Below are positions 36,085 through 47,398 of a stretch of DNA of 64,000 nucleotides, in pieces. Within the stretch, counting starts at the first letter, position 1; each line of letters opens with the position of its first letter. The translations under genes were made by a program, and so were the position numbers. The notes beneath the pieces were generated by a model that did no database searches, was not told the origin of the DNA, and saw nothing but the letters and a program-made list of their open reading frames with translations. The DNA comes from Anthoceros angustus (taxonomy: Eukaryota > Streptophyta > Anthocerotopsida > Anthocerotales > Anthocerotaceae). The stretch spans positions 186,001-250,000 of the forward strand of contig VJWM01000203.1 in the NCBI GenBank assembly GCA_010909165.1, in the 5' to 3' direction.

Positions 36085-36212
36085 AAATGCATACTTGGGG
36101 ACCACCATATGTTGCGCATGTATGCATCTGGAGGTAGGCTGCACGAGGCCGTGGATGTGTTCAGCAGCGTAGGCAAACCAGATGCCTTCATGTCGGGCTG
36201 CCCAAGTTTGTA
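36085..36212 (+). pseudogene. PPR motif fragment
   Basis: The frame reads HHMLRMYASGGRLHEAVDVF and then KPDAFMSG, one PPR motif that matches the N-terminal motifs of the PPR genes in this window. It is isolated, with no further PPR sequence next to it. Confidence 0.65.
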
Positions 36213-36762
36213 CGCCGTGACAATTAGGCTGCAAATGTTGTAACCAGAATCAGGCTGTACTGACCCAGGCCAGACTCGCAGGAAACCCTGCATTGAGCTC
36301 CGTCTGTTGTTGTCCTCGGAGCTGAGCCTCGAGCTGCCGTGCTCGATCCAGCAGACCGTGGCATCTTGGCGCGACTCCTTGCGCGGGCACACTTGCTGAA
36401 CATGAGTTTGCGGTTGAGGTTCGGTGAAGCTAAGTAGTCAACCTTGCGATGGCTTGTGTGAGCACCTCTCGTTTCTTTGCAATTTGCAGACGATAGTCAA
36501 GTCAATCTCTGCGGATAATCCTGCACTTTTCGCGCTTCCAGGAGCGGTTTTTGGGACGGCTACAGAAGGCCATGGATGTGTCGACCAGGTGAGAAAATCC
36601 TTCAGCTGCACAACAGCACACATGGCTGAAGTGTCAAGGAGACGCTCTTGTCTGTGTAGCAGCCCTTCAAGCTTGACCATTTTATGCATTTGCTGCACTC
36701 GATGTAGTTCCCGTGGCCTTCATCACTGTTGAACTGGTGGTGTTTGACAAGGTTCATGGTTT
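36213..36762. other. Non-genic, duplicated at 48.1 kb
   Basis: No recognised coding sequence. The part at about 36565-36655 recurs at 48130-48215, and 36728 onward recurs from 48880. Confidence 0.5.
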
Positions 36763-37110
36763 CTACAGTCGGGTTCGGCAATCTGTTGAGCAAGTTGGTG
36801 CTGCTGTTACTCTCGCGGTTTTTTTTTGGCAAAAGCCACGCTTTCCGCTGACGCTCTCCACAACCAAATCACCCTGGATAGAAAGGATAGAAACACGCCT
36901 TCCCTTCCTCACCTTCCCCGTGCCTGCGACATTTTCTCCTCCAGCCCAACTTGCCCGACCTCGCCATGCGCGGATCCAGGTGGTGCGGAGAGCGGTCTTC
37001 CCTGCCGAAGGAGCACCGCACAGGAAAGAGCGCCCAGCCGTGGGCATCCGAGGCTCTGGCTCGTCCGAGAGAAAAAGCCAGTAAGCCTCTTGCGTAGCAT
37101 TGGGTGCCAA
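36763..37110 (-). pseudogene. ROC GTPase P-loop fragment (ROCO family)
   Basis: A minus-strand open frame of 115 codons. It contains FLCGAPSAGKTALRTT, a perfect Walker A (G-x4-G-K-T), followed by IRAWRG and a basic stretch. The same segment occurs in the larger ROCO copy near 46.04 kb and again at 49.1 kb. The G3 and G4 motifs are not present downstream, so it is a fragment. Confidence 0.7.
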
Positions 37111-37164
37111 GGCTCGGGAGATGGTTGCGTCATTTCCCTCTCATTCCCATGATGTCCCACGCAT

Positions 37165-37470
37165 TCAGATGACCCGCAGTGTTTTGTTGACTGGAAGAGA
37201 ATGCATCAAGTCTGCGAACATCTCATCGTTCAGGTCATCCCAGGCCGTAATGTCGAGCTCAGTCAGAGATGCATTGTACGCAGAGGATCTCAGCACCGCT
37301 TTCTTGAAAGAGGCGTGGCCAGTGATATGCGCCAAGCTCAGCTCACCCAATGCTTTGCATTATTGAAGAGCATCTGCAACCACCTGGGCTCCCGCCACAT
37401 CCGTGCCAATATCGATACCTTTCAGCACCAGACGGCGGAGGTGGGGAGCAGTGGCCAGAATGCGGGCCAA
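37165..37470 (-). pseudogene. LRR fragment of a ROCO-type protein
   Basis: On the minus strand, LARILATAPHLRRLVLKGID is followed by GTDVAGAQVVADAL, then by GHASFKKAVLRSSAYNASLT and MFADLMHSLPVNKTLR. These are leucine-rich repeats of the ribonuclease-inhibitor type and closely match the LRR frame at 46.2-46.9 kb. A stop or shift interrupts the frame near 37.36 kb. Confidence 0.65.
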
Positions 37471-37556
37471 CTTTAGCTCGGTTGGCCGAACGGCGGACTG
37501 TACTAGACGCTGAGTCAAACTGCCAGCTACAAACACATCAGCTTGCAGCCGCTGTC

Positions 37557-38115
37557 CTACAATCTGCCAACTAGAGAGGCCTCAACGAGGGCTTCCACCA
37601 AAGCGAGGATAAATTTTGTGCCTTTCTCGGCATCTCTGAAACATACTTCTCCCATGACTGGAGAGAAAACGACGAGACAGTCACTCACAGAAAGCAGGGT
37701 CGAACCTTCCCAGCTCTCTTGCTGACGAGATTGCTTCTCTAAGACATGGTCTCTCGACGTCCTAGCCCTTGACAGTTGTGGGTGCCTCGACAAGCATTAA
37801 TGATAAAACAAAACACCTTTGGCTTGTCTGCCGCAAAACTGTGTCCAGTGATAGACCCATCAGTGGAAACAGTTATGTACATCTCTGGCAAACAAGCCAA
37901 AGGTGTTTTGTCATCATTGCTTTCGAGAAAGGTGTTTTGTCATCATTTCTTTCGAGATCGCTTTCTCGATGTGCGGCAGCTCGAACCCTGCATCTCTTGA
38001 CAAGTACGGCTGATAACCCTAATGCTGCAGTCAAGAGGAAGCTCTCTACATCTCTGGAACATTCACCAACCACAAATCTATCCTATCCAGGCAGGATCAG
38101 ATTCAGGGCTGCAGC
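37557..38115 (-). pseudogene. Caspase-like (peptidase C14) fragment, copy 1
   Basis: Read on the minus strand, the pieces follow caspase order. The first is an early p20-like piece (CSRDVESFLLTAALGLSAVLV). Next comes DGSITG, then KPKVFCFIINACRGT, which resembles the metazoan active-site segment KPKxFxxQACRGT. After a charged linker comes a p10-like piece (SDCLVVFSPVMGEVCFRD, then GTKFILALVEAL). The catalytic Cys is in ACRG. The Ser-His-Gly motif that should precede it, and about 20 residues after it, are missing. A frameshift near 37755 and stops upstream break the frame. Plant metacaspases have a different active-site motif (DxCHSG). The similarity is by eye only. Confidence 0.5.
37808..37911. 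repeat. 20-bp perfect inverted repeat
   Basis: acaaaacacctttggcttgt at 37808-37827 is the exact reverse complement of 37892-37911, with a 64-bp loop. It brackets the DGSITG part of the caspase-like fragment, at the place where the normal caspase region is shortened. A related copy lies in the second duplication unit near 39723-39826. Confidence 0.85.
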
Positions 38116-39125
38116 CTGCAAACTTGAGCTACGTACAGCTGCCCTTCTTCAGCATGTTCAAGCACACGTCTCAAAAGCACGCCACTATGTCCTACACCCC
38201 TTGAAGCTTGCTAGCAATTGCAAGTTGTACGAGCAGGAAAGACGAGCACGCAGGGAAGGGCACAAAGCGCGAGTGCCGAGGGTGAAGCGCGATTGTTTGG
38301 TCTTACTCGATGACCCTTGCGAGACCTCACCAAAATATCAACACGATCACCGACGTGCAAGCCTGCTATACTTCAGTCACGAATTCTTGCCAAACGTGTC
38401 ATATCCATGTGCTGGAAATCCTGAAAAGAACGGTAGTAGAATGTCGGTTGATGGATCAGCAACGTCCCAAATTTGCTGGATTATGCAACCCGTCGGAGAG
38501 ATTGGCCATGACATGGATAGAGTCATCAAGTCAAGTGTTCTACCGCTCAACTACAGTCCTCAACCTGGTCTCAGCTTCGAGCTTTGTAGGATGCCGCACT
38601 TAGCACAATGGATGTAAAGCTTTGAGAGTCTGAGTTAGGGACCCCAGGAGCAAGCACCACTTTCGGATTTTGACTTGCCTGACAAGCAGAGTGAGTTGGG
38701 TGTGAGGCGGCGGACTCAGATGACACCGAGCCTTCGTTGCACAAAACTCTGCACCGAAGGGCGTGTGAACTCCGAGACTCTGCACTCACAGCTCACAAGT
38801 CACTGAATGACGAAGAGGTATGATTCCCAGCTAGGGCAGAGCTGGGAGGATCTTCCAGTCTCATCAGCATGCATGAACGGCCAGTAACGACATCGTGCCC
38901 TGCTCCTGCATTGTTACCTGCTTGCAAGCTGCAGGAATGGTGGTTTCTGCATGAGATGGTGAGGCATATGCCAGTGTGGATTAGGGTGTTGCAGGTGGTT
39001 GCAGCCAGGTTGTCAAGGTTCCGATTCGGATTAGCATATGCTACCTTGGTGTACGTCTTGTGAGCAACTGCACCGCATCGGCTTGCTCCTCACCTGGCTG
39101 CAACAGGCGGTTGAGGATGATGACG

Positions 39126-39385
39126 TCTGCGAACATCTCATCGTTCAGGTCATCCCAGGCCGTAATGTCGAGCTCAGTCAGAGATGCATTGCACGCAGAG
39201 GATCTCAGCACCGCTTTCTTGAAGAGGCGTGGCCAGTGATATGCGCCAAGCTCAGCTCACCCAATGCTTTGCATTATTGAAGAGCATCTGCAACCACCTG
39301 GGCTCCCGCCACATCCGTGCCAATATCGATACCTTTCAGCACCAGACGGCGGAGGTGGGGAGCAGTGGCCAGAATGCGGGCCAAC
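39126..39385 (-). pseudogene. LRR fragment, duplicate
   Basis: The same LRR peptide as at 37165-37470, with an extra single-base loss near 39223 that breaks the frame in the segment after GHASFKK. Confidence 0.6.
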
Positions 39386-39470
39386 TTTAGCTCAGTTGGC
39401 CGAACGGAGGACTGTACTAGACGCTGAGTCAAACTGCCAGCTACAAACACATCAGCTTGCAGCCGCTGTC

Positions 39471-39990
39471 CTACAATCTGCCAACTAGAGAGGCCTCAAC
39501 GAGGGCTTCCACCAAAGCGAGGATAAATTTTGTGCCTTTCTCGGCATCTCTGAAACATACTTCTCCCATGACTGGAGAGAAAACGACGAGACAGTCACTC
39601 ACAGAAAGCAGGGTCGAACCTTCCCAGCTCTCTTGCTGACGAGATTGCTTCTCTAAGACATGGTCTCTTCGACGTCCTAGCCCTTGACAGTTGTGGGTGC
39701 CTCGACAAGCATTAATGATAAAACAAAACACCTTTGGCTTGTCTGCCGCAAAACTGTGTCCAGTGATAGACCCATCAGTGGAAACAGTTATGTACATCTC
39801 TGGCAAACAAGCCAAAGGTGTTTGTCATCATTGCTTTCGAGAAAGGTGTTTGCATCATTTCTTTCGAGATCGCTTTCTCGATGTGCGGCAGCTCGAACCC
39901 TGCATCTCTTGACAAGTACGGCTGATAACCCTAATGCTGCAGTCAAGAGGAAGCTCTCTACATCTCTGGAACATTCACCAACCACAAATC
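39471..39990 (-). pseudogene. Caspase-like fragment, copy 2 (longest open frame)
   Basis: Here the p20 end and the p10-like part share one open frame of 114 codons (39815-39471): DGSITG, KPKVFCFIINACRGTHNCQG, a linker of about 30 residues, SDCLVVFSPVMGEVCFRD and GTKFILALVEAL. The distance from ACRG to the p10 start is close to that in caspases. Upstream pieces are out of frame, with two TGA codons in a row just before the open part. After the p10 helix the sequence changes into a PPR-like peptide, so the C-terminal part of a caspase fold is missing. Confidence 0.5.
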
Positions 39991-41353
39991 TATCCTATCC
40001 AGGCAGGATCAGATTCAGGGGCTGCAGCCTGCAAACTTGAGCAACGTACAGCTGCCCTTCTTCAGCATGTTCAAGCACACGTCTCAAAAGCACGACACTA
40101 TGTCCTACACCCCTTGAAGCTTGCTAGCAATTGCAAGTTGTACGAGCAGGAAAGACGAGCACGCAGGGCACAAAGCGCGAGTGCCGAGGGTGAAGCGCGA
40201 TTGTTTGGTCTTACTCGATGACCCTTGCGAGACCTCACCAAAATATCAACACGATCACCGACGTGCAAGCCTGCTATACTTCAGTCACGAATTCTTGCCA
40301 AACGTGTCATATCCATGTGCTGGAAATCCTGAAAAAGAACGGTAGTAGAATGTCGGTTGATGGATCAGCAACGTCCCAAATTTGCTGGATTATGCAACCC
40401 GTCGGAGAGATTGGCCATGACATGGATAGAGTCATCAAGTCAAGTGTTCTACCGCTCAACTACAGTCCTCAACCTGGTCTCAGCTTCGAGCTTTGTAGGA
40501 TGCCGCACTTAGCACAATGGATGTAAAGCTTTGAGAGTCTGAGTTAGGGACCCCAGGAGCAAGCACCACTTTCGGATTTTGACTTGCCTGACAAGCAGAG
40601 TGAAGTTGGGTGTGAGGCGGCGGACTCAGATGACACCGAACCTTCGTTGCACAAAAACTCTGCACCCGAAGGGCGTGTGAACTCCGAGACTCTGCACTCA
40701 CAGCTCACAAGTCACTGAATGACGAAGAGGTATGATTCCCAGCTAGGGCAGAGCTGGGAGGGATCTTCCAGTCTCATCAGCATGCATGAATGGCCAGTAA
40801 CGACATCGTGCCCTGCTCCCTGCGTTGTGCCTGCTTGCAAGCTGCAGGGAACGGTGGTTTCTGCATGAGATGGTGAGGCATATGCCAGTGTCCACTGGAT
40901 TAGGGGTTGCAGGTGGTTGCAGCCAGGTTGTCAAGGTTCCGATTCGGGTTAGCACATGCTACCTTGGTGTACAAGTCTTGTGAGCAACTGCACCGCATCG
41001 GCTTGCTCCTCACCTGGCTGCAGCAGGCGGTTGAGGATGGTTGCGAAACGAAAGATGATCCTTGAGTCCCCAGCTTCTCCGAAGTGGAAACCAAGCTTCT
41101 TAGGGTAAAGTATGTACTTAAGTCATTAGGTTGAGGACACGGCATCACCTAGCACCTGATTTGCTGCCTTGAGTCGAGGAGACGACTCTCCTTTTCCTGA
41201 CTTGGTCCATCCCTTTGCCTGCAGGGATTCCAGGAACAGAACAGAGAATGGATGGAGGAAGTCCGGTGCGAAGCCAGTCTTATCCCGTTCGGGGCGGACG
41301 TTTCCACGCGTTCGCCACAGAGACCACCACATCGCTGAGAGCACAGTGTACCA

Positions 41354-41480
41354 TGGCGGACGAGGCCAAGGACTGGCGCGCTGCCGGCTCGGCGGCGGCG
41401 GCTGCTGGACTGCCTGGCCCGGAATGATTTGGGCCGTCTACCCCGTCTTGAAGAGGATGAACGGTTTTGTGCGTGTTGCT
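41354..41480 (+). pseudogene. N-terminal fragment of a ROCO-type gene, opposite strand
   Basis: Begins MADEAKDWRA and, one base out of phase, continues LPARRRRLLDCLARNDLGRL. This parallels the N-terminus of the minus-strand ROCO copy, which begins MAEEHEAEDWRALP. No LRR follows on this strand; the sequence changes into antisense PPR-like and caspase-like pieces. A second copy lies at 63.2 kb. Confidence 0.55.
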
Positions 41481-41575
41481 GTCTTCCTACACACAAGGCT
41501 GCCACATTTTCACATGCAAGCAAGAGCACACAAATGTCACGGAATTGGGTACAACCATGCCTTCCTGACATCCTT
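41450..41575 (-). pseudogene. PPR motif fragment
   Basis: Minus-strand peptides QEGMVVPNSVTFVC and, one frame over, ACENVAALCVGRQQHAQ form one PPR motif with a single-base shift. It sits between the ROCO N-terminal fragment and the caspase-like fragment. Confidence 0.6.
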
Positions 41576-41599
41576 CTGTTCGAGAACCTCGAGACAAGA

Positions 41600-41875
41600 A
41601 CCTGGAGACAATCGCTGATAGAATGCAGGGTCGAACCTCCTCTGGTGAATATTTTCGGGATCAGTTTCTTCATAATCTCGCTTTCATGATAATCAGGTTC
41701 TTCGTACAGTACCGTGCAGCAGCTCGAACCCTGCCATCTCATGACACGTACAGCTGCTGGTCCTAATTCTGCAGTCAAGAGGAAGCTCACTACATCTCTA
41801 GAACATTTACAAACCAAAAATCTATCCTACCCAGCCAGGAGAGGATCCATCAGGGATCAGTTTCAGGGCTGGACC
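41600..41875 (-). pseudogene. Caspase-like fragment, copy 3 (p20 N-terminal part)
   Basis: A minus-strand frame with ALKLIPDG after a good splice acceptor, then CSRDVVSFLLTAELGPAAV, then HESEIMKKLIPKIFTRGGST and SISDCL. Order and spacing match the first beta strand, first helix and following segments of a caspase p20, joined directly to the start of the p10-like part. The ACRG segment is deleted here. A stop follows the first exon-like piece, as in copy 1. Confidence 0.4.
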
Positions 41876-43051
41876 CTGTAAACTGGAGTAGACAGGGTCC
41901 CGCCAGGTCACGACAGTTTCCTGGGGCCTCCGCAGGACTCCTGAAGGAACAGACTTAGGCAGAGAAATCGTCCTTCCTTCAACACAAATCCGGCGTGCAC
42001 CTGCCGCCATCCTAGCTCCTGCTGCAGGGAAGGGCACAAGGCGAGTGCCGAAAATGACCTGACTTGGAAACCCACCACAGAGGAGCCCTCATCTGGCACC
42101 TGCCTTTGGACGAGTAACAGGCACGTTATCAGTAGGAAAATGGTCACATCGAGGACACAGTCCGAGGCTAGCCAAAAATCAGGGCGCTTTGCCTACCATT
42201 TCATCCCTGCATTAGGACCAGGATGGCAACCAGGTGAATAAGATGTGAAGTGACGTCTTGTTGCAGTAATCGAATCCCCTTCAAGAGACGTAGGAATGAC
42301 AGGACAAGGAATGACAATCCCGTTCGCATTAGTACATGAGTTGGGCGACCCAAAATCCCCAAAACAGGGCGCCCCCAGATGCCCATTTGGAAATACATGG
42401 GAAGGCTCGATACGAATGTGGTTCTGCTGTTTCCAAAATGCCGAACTTTGAGAAGAAGTCACCAAACAACACACACATTCTATTGCACACACCAATCCAT
42501 AGCAAGTCGATGCGTCTACAGTGCATTGGTGCTGTAGCCATAGATAACGGAGTTCCCACCACAGAATACCCAGCTGAGATGCACCCAGCAGAAATTGGTA
42601 GGCAGCCTCTTCAGAAGAGTGATTCCCTCGGATGTAAAGAATATTCATGAAACGACAACAAATATGCAGCCCAGTGCCTTCACAACCCATGGTCTGGTGC
42701 CTACAGGTCCATTTCGTGGGAACTGAGTGGGACTGCTCTGATCAGTCAAGCTCTTGCAGCCAGGCTTCTTGCTTGTCCCCAGCTCGCCAGTTGTTAGAAG
42801 ATACTGAAGCACAGATGAAGTTTGAATTAGCCATTACTCATGGAGCAGGGCAGGATGTCATTCCTGGCCATTCATGCATGCTCAGACCGGAGCATCCCTC
42901 CTTCACCAACCAGGGGCCTGCTGTTGTTCATGAATTCTGGAACGTGTTCAAGAGTCACAATCTTGAACCACTCAAAAGATGAATTCAGAGGTGGCCATCA
43001 GCAAAGACTGACGTGAAACAAAGCAGGATTGGGCTACACATCCTTATACCA
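41876..43051. other. Non-genic or unrecognised
   Basis: The longest open frame is on the minus strand (42690 to 42193, 165 codons). It begins MGCEGTGLHICC and has no family I recognise. An overlapping plus-strand frame at 42336-42650 is probably chance. It may hold the 3' end of the ROCO gene. Confidence 0.35.
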
Positions 43052-46000
43052 CTACCCAATCACGTGGTGCAGATCGCTCCTCCAGTCATGTACCAAATCC
43101 TGGGTGATGCTGCAACACACGTCGTTTGAGTAGCTCCCATCAGAGTTTCTCATAAACACGTCTGTCAATTCCCTCTGCATACACGTTGGGCAAACCCATG
43201 CCACTCCTCGTCCTCCCTCAGGCCTTTTCCGAAATTGCACCTATGCAGTTGGAATATCTCGCCGATGTGATCCTTTACCAACGGCTTGACCAGATCCCTC
43301 AGGGTAATCCATGCCTCCTTCACGGAAATGTCCTGGTCCGCCGATGGACCTGTCAGGTTGAGATCTACCTTGGACAGGTCTGCGTCCAGAGAGGCCGCAG
43401 TGAGATACAGCGCTCCATCCAAGCTGGTGAAGGGTCGGGAACCGCATTCCCAATGCCGGCAGCCACATGTAGGCCAGCTTTCACTAGGAAAACCAAAACC
43501 TTGATACCTCTGATTGCTAGGGCCTGATCCACTTCCACTTCGCATCCTCCAATGTCAAGTCGAATCCAGTTTGGCCCTCCACGATGTGATTCCCAAAGAT
43601 GTTTTCGCACATGAAGTGCAGCTTAGCCGCTTTGCCCACACGCACCCCTGCAATCAATCTCTGTACTACACCCACGTCTGCAGTGGTGATGTAGGGACGT
43701 CTGGGTATCTGACTGCTTTCTAATTCTGCAGAGAAATTCATAATCTCATCCATCTTAGAAAGCAAAATTGTTGAGTAGCTTCCTGCCCAGCCCTGATAGC
43801 GCTCATCTCATGTTGGATAAGTTGCAAAGTCTCGCCAATTCTATCCACTTTGACTCCACTGCTTTCACCTCTGTCTCCACCATTTTCACGTTGTGCTTCA
43901 AATCTCTTATCCCTTGATTGATGGTTTGCAGTTGCTCCCCATCTCCGAGTGAGTTGTTCCAGGGAGGGATATAGTACGTCGGACGCTGGCAGACCGAGAC
44001 GTTTGAACTGGTGCGTCTTGTTGTGCGAGCACCCCTTCTCTGTAGGCAGGACTTCCTCTACAGCTGCATCTATGTTGGATATGGTTTGAAGGAGACCTGT
44101 TCGTCGCCTTTGCAAGACATCCAAGAGTTCACCAGCACTTAAGAGCTCATCAGCTCCTCAAAGGCATTCTCAAAAGGCTTCAGGACATTCTGGCCACCAC
44201 CATTTGAAGTCGGCCAGATCCATTGAGGAGAAAATCTCCCTGTACACTCATGTTGGTCTGGAAAAACACGCTTCAGCAAATCCTGCGTTAGCACTGACTG
44301 ATTATGCCGGTAGATACAGAGTGTGAGGTTTTCGACACACTCGGTCCTGATAATTCCTTCCACAAGCTCGACTCCCGGACTGCCTTCAGGGAAGCACAAA
44401 AGATTTCAACTTTGCAATCACATGTTCCTTGAGAAACTCGATAGTTTCATCTTTGCTCTTGGATGACCTCACCAGAATATCGATATGGTCACCGATGTCT
44501 CCGGTGTCCTCTCCGATATCCCCACTGCTTTCCAAAACACATCCATACCATCACACCAAAACTTGATGAGGTTGCGTTCAATACGATATTGATGAGGTTG
44601 CATGCCATGGAATCCAAAACAAATCCTTTCGAAGGCAGACCTGCAATACGCAAACCTCCACAATGTCAGTAAACAGGTTGAAGACACACACCATCAAAAC
44701 AAAGACATGTTGGTAGTTATCGTACTTGGAATCTAGGAAAAAGCCTGGACCAAGAAACGTCTTCGTCTTGTCAAGGCACTGTAACCTCCTTCCGAGGTAG
44801 ATGTAATTGCTTGCTGTATCAGCAGTTTCCCAGTTCAACTGTCGTCTCCCAGGAAGAGCGTCACCATTACCGGCGGCCATGGTGAAGGGAACAAAGAATC
44901 CGACACGTCGAGTCCCATCCTCTTCATAGCATAAGTTGAGAGTGGTCATCAACGATACCAGATGTTGCCTTTCAATCCCCTCCGCTTGTGTGCCTCTGAG
45001 AATCTCATCCAAGGTGGAATGAAGCAGACTTTGAGCAACAAATCCATCTGAGGAATGCGACAAACCTCTAGTAGACGGAGACATGCTGTGGTTAGAAGGT
45101 GAATGAGTCGCCCTAAAAATTGTGACTCATCCAGTGTGGATTTATCACCACAACATCTGTATCTTGAAAACAGATGATACTACCCACATCATGCAAATAG
45201 GCAAGAATGGCTCCCAATCGTTCCCCTCATCTTGAACCCCACCTTCGTGGAGACTCTTAGCTCGTTTTGGAACAAAGTTTGAAGTTGCTGTTTCCTCACC
45301 ATCGGTTGAGCTGGATGTTGGGATACCCAGGCAGTCAAATCAGCACTCAATCGGTTGCATACCTCGGGTACCCAAAACAGTTTAGTTGCAAATAGAGCTC
45401 GAAACGATTCCATGAGTGCGTCCAGCAAGGGCTTCACACTCTTGGCAGATCGAGCGTCCATGGAGAAGAGTGTTTTGTTTCCACGTGAACAACCTGTTCA
45501 AACTCGGTGGCCAACTCTGTCAGAACGGGTTGAAGGAGATTGGTAATGCTTCAGCATCAGAACGCTTCATCTTATCCACATGAGTTGCCACCACAAATAT
45601 TTGAGGCAAAGTAGAGCCCACGTTGCGACAATTGGAGTTGATGAACCTAAGCCAGTACGCCAAGCTCCTTCTGAACCTGTCCTGCAGGACATTAGACGGA
45701 GGTTTGATCCAGTTGGGGAGGTTTCCGATCATCAAATGGGCTGAACGCAAACAGGAAGATACATGCTTGGTTGAAGGTCGGAAAAGGTAGTCTTGCAGAG
45801 CTCGGTAGTGAGCTTGTCCAGCCAGATCCCACATGGTAACTTGCATATCATGGTCGTTGCGCAACACCTCGATTTCTATGCCTTCCGTTCTGGTACCGGT
45901 GACGGAAGCCATCCGTCGCCAAGCACGAAATATTTTTCCCTTCAGTCGAGCTAGAACTTGGCTGAGCTGGAACTCGAGTGATGCGGCTGTGTGTCGTCTC

Positions 46001-47398
46001 CATGCGCGAATCATGGTGGTGCGGAGAGTGGTCTTCCTGCCAAAGGGCACCGCACAGGAAGAGGCGCCCAGCCTTGGGCATCACAGGCCCTTGCCTGCCC
46101 ACGAGCAAAGGCCAGTAAGCCTCTTGAGTGGCATTGCCTGCCAAGGCTGCATTGATGATTGCGTCCTTTCCTTCCGCTTCCCATGTTGTCCCTGGATGTT
46201 GATCTCCCGTAACGTCTTGTTGACTTGAATACAGTTCATCAAGTCTCTAAACATGTCATGATCCAGGGCGTCCCAGAGAAATGTCGAGCTTTTCAGAGAT
46301 GCGTTGCCCTCCAAGGATCTCAGCAACTCTTTCTTGAACGAGGCGTGGCCGCGGAGATCGTACAAGCCCAGGACACGCAGTGCTTTGCATTCCGGGAGCA
46401 GCTGGACAAGGCGCATCCACACATCCGTCGCAGCTGATGGCGTACTGAAGTCCCGGAGACGAAGTTCAGATATGGTGGAGTTGTGGAGTAACCCGTCCAG
46501 GCCGTGGATGAGAGCATATGGAGTGGTGTCAAGCATCTCGATACGATCGTTGGTGCGCAGCATTCCGGCCAGGGCGTCTGCCAGGCCTGCCTCCCCATCC
46601 TCCGAGATCCACAACCGAAGCTGTGTGACGCCAGAGATGGAGGCATTCTCATCCTCATCCGCGCGGGTGAAAGCAAGTTTGAGCACAGTGCCCATGGGCC
46701 CGAGGCCGCCGGGAATGGGACCCCGCAATGCAACGCCATCACCCAACCTCAGATCCCGGAGCGTGGCACAGAGCGGAAGAGCATTTGCAATACACTGGGC
46801 TCCCGCCACATCCATGCCGATGTCTTCAGTGACAGATCCTTGAGACGGGGAGCCGTGGCCAGAATGCGGGCCAGGTGCTGTGCCCTTCAGCACCTCCCAC
46901 CTCGTTCCCTGTAAGTCCTCTCCAGGACAGAATCCTTGTTGAAGCCTTTGGCCAGGGCACCCAGTCCCGCGGCATCAAGCCCAACTTCGGTGCTGAAAGG
47001 TTCGTAAGCTGCGACTGGATGCAACAAGCTGGCCCAGAGCCTCGCAAGCCGCCTGCCTTCCAAAACCTTCACAGCCATCAGACAGTATTCCAGGGAAGGG
47101 TTGGACGCCAGGCCCCCAACAGAACCGACACTTCATCCTCCTGATCCAAGCCGATGGCCCACTGGTCAATGGATGTCTCGAGACTGCGGCAGTTGGCAAT
47201 GGCTGTCAACACCCGCTTGCGCACTCGCCAGTGCCTTCCCTCATCACCACGGATTCGATCAGTGAAGTAGCCGCCATACTCTTCATCATTATGCAGATCG
47301 GGTAGTACGGACACGGCATTCCGGCCCAGATCTAGCAGCAGCTGCTGCAGCTGAACCGGCAGCGCGCGCCAATCCTCCGCCTCATGCTCTTCCGCCAT
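43052..47398 (-). pseudogene. LRR-ROC-COR (ROCO) GTPase gene, most complete copy, frame broken
   Basis: The minus-strand pieces keep the order of a ROCO protein. The N-terminus is MAEEHEAEDWRALP (47398). LRRs in a 270-codon frame (46893-46081) include DVAGAQCIANALPLC and GHASFKKELLRSLEGNASL. The ROC GTPase frame (46050-45520) has a P-loop region, the G3 motif WDLAGQ near 45.82 kb and the G4-like VVATHVDK near 45.58 kb. COR-like sequence (GFFVPFTMAAGNG, 44.9 kb) follows, then HIDILVRSSKSKDETIEFLK, a helical segment (43.74-44.12 kb) and a Cys-containing end (WVCPTC). Such proteins are large signalling GTPases that dimerise through COR. Frames change at least six times, often at G or A runs. Introns could explain some breaks but no clear GT-AG set was found. 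It is an intact gene with sequence errors or a recent pseudogene. Confidence 0.75.

Larger units (their letters stand above)
37211..39119. repeat. 1.9-kb tandem duplication, copy 1
   Basis: Near-identical to 39126-41038 at a constant offset of 1915 bp, differing by scattered single-base changes and indels. The unit contains an LRR fragment, a caspase-like fragment and about 1 kb without a clear product. Confidence 0.9.
39126..41038. repeat. 1.9-kb tandem duplication, copy 2
   Basis: Second copy of the unit at 37211-39119. Its last part, from about 40262, continues into 41.6 kb and recurs as a third copy at 62113-63545. Confidence 0.9.

Noticed and set aside
37769-38617. 282-codon plus-strand open frame, the longest in the duplicated unit
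   Set aside because: It lies antisense to the caspase-like fragment, shows no family similarity, and is broken in the other copies at 39.68 kb.
42193-42690. 165-codon minus-strand open frame
   Set aside because: No family or domain was recognised and an overlapping frame exists on the other strand; kept only as a remark in the non-genic entry.
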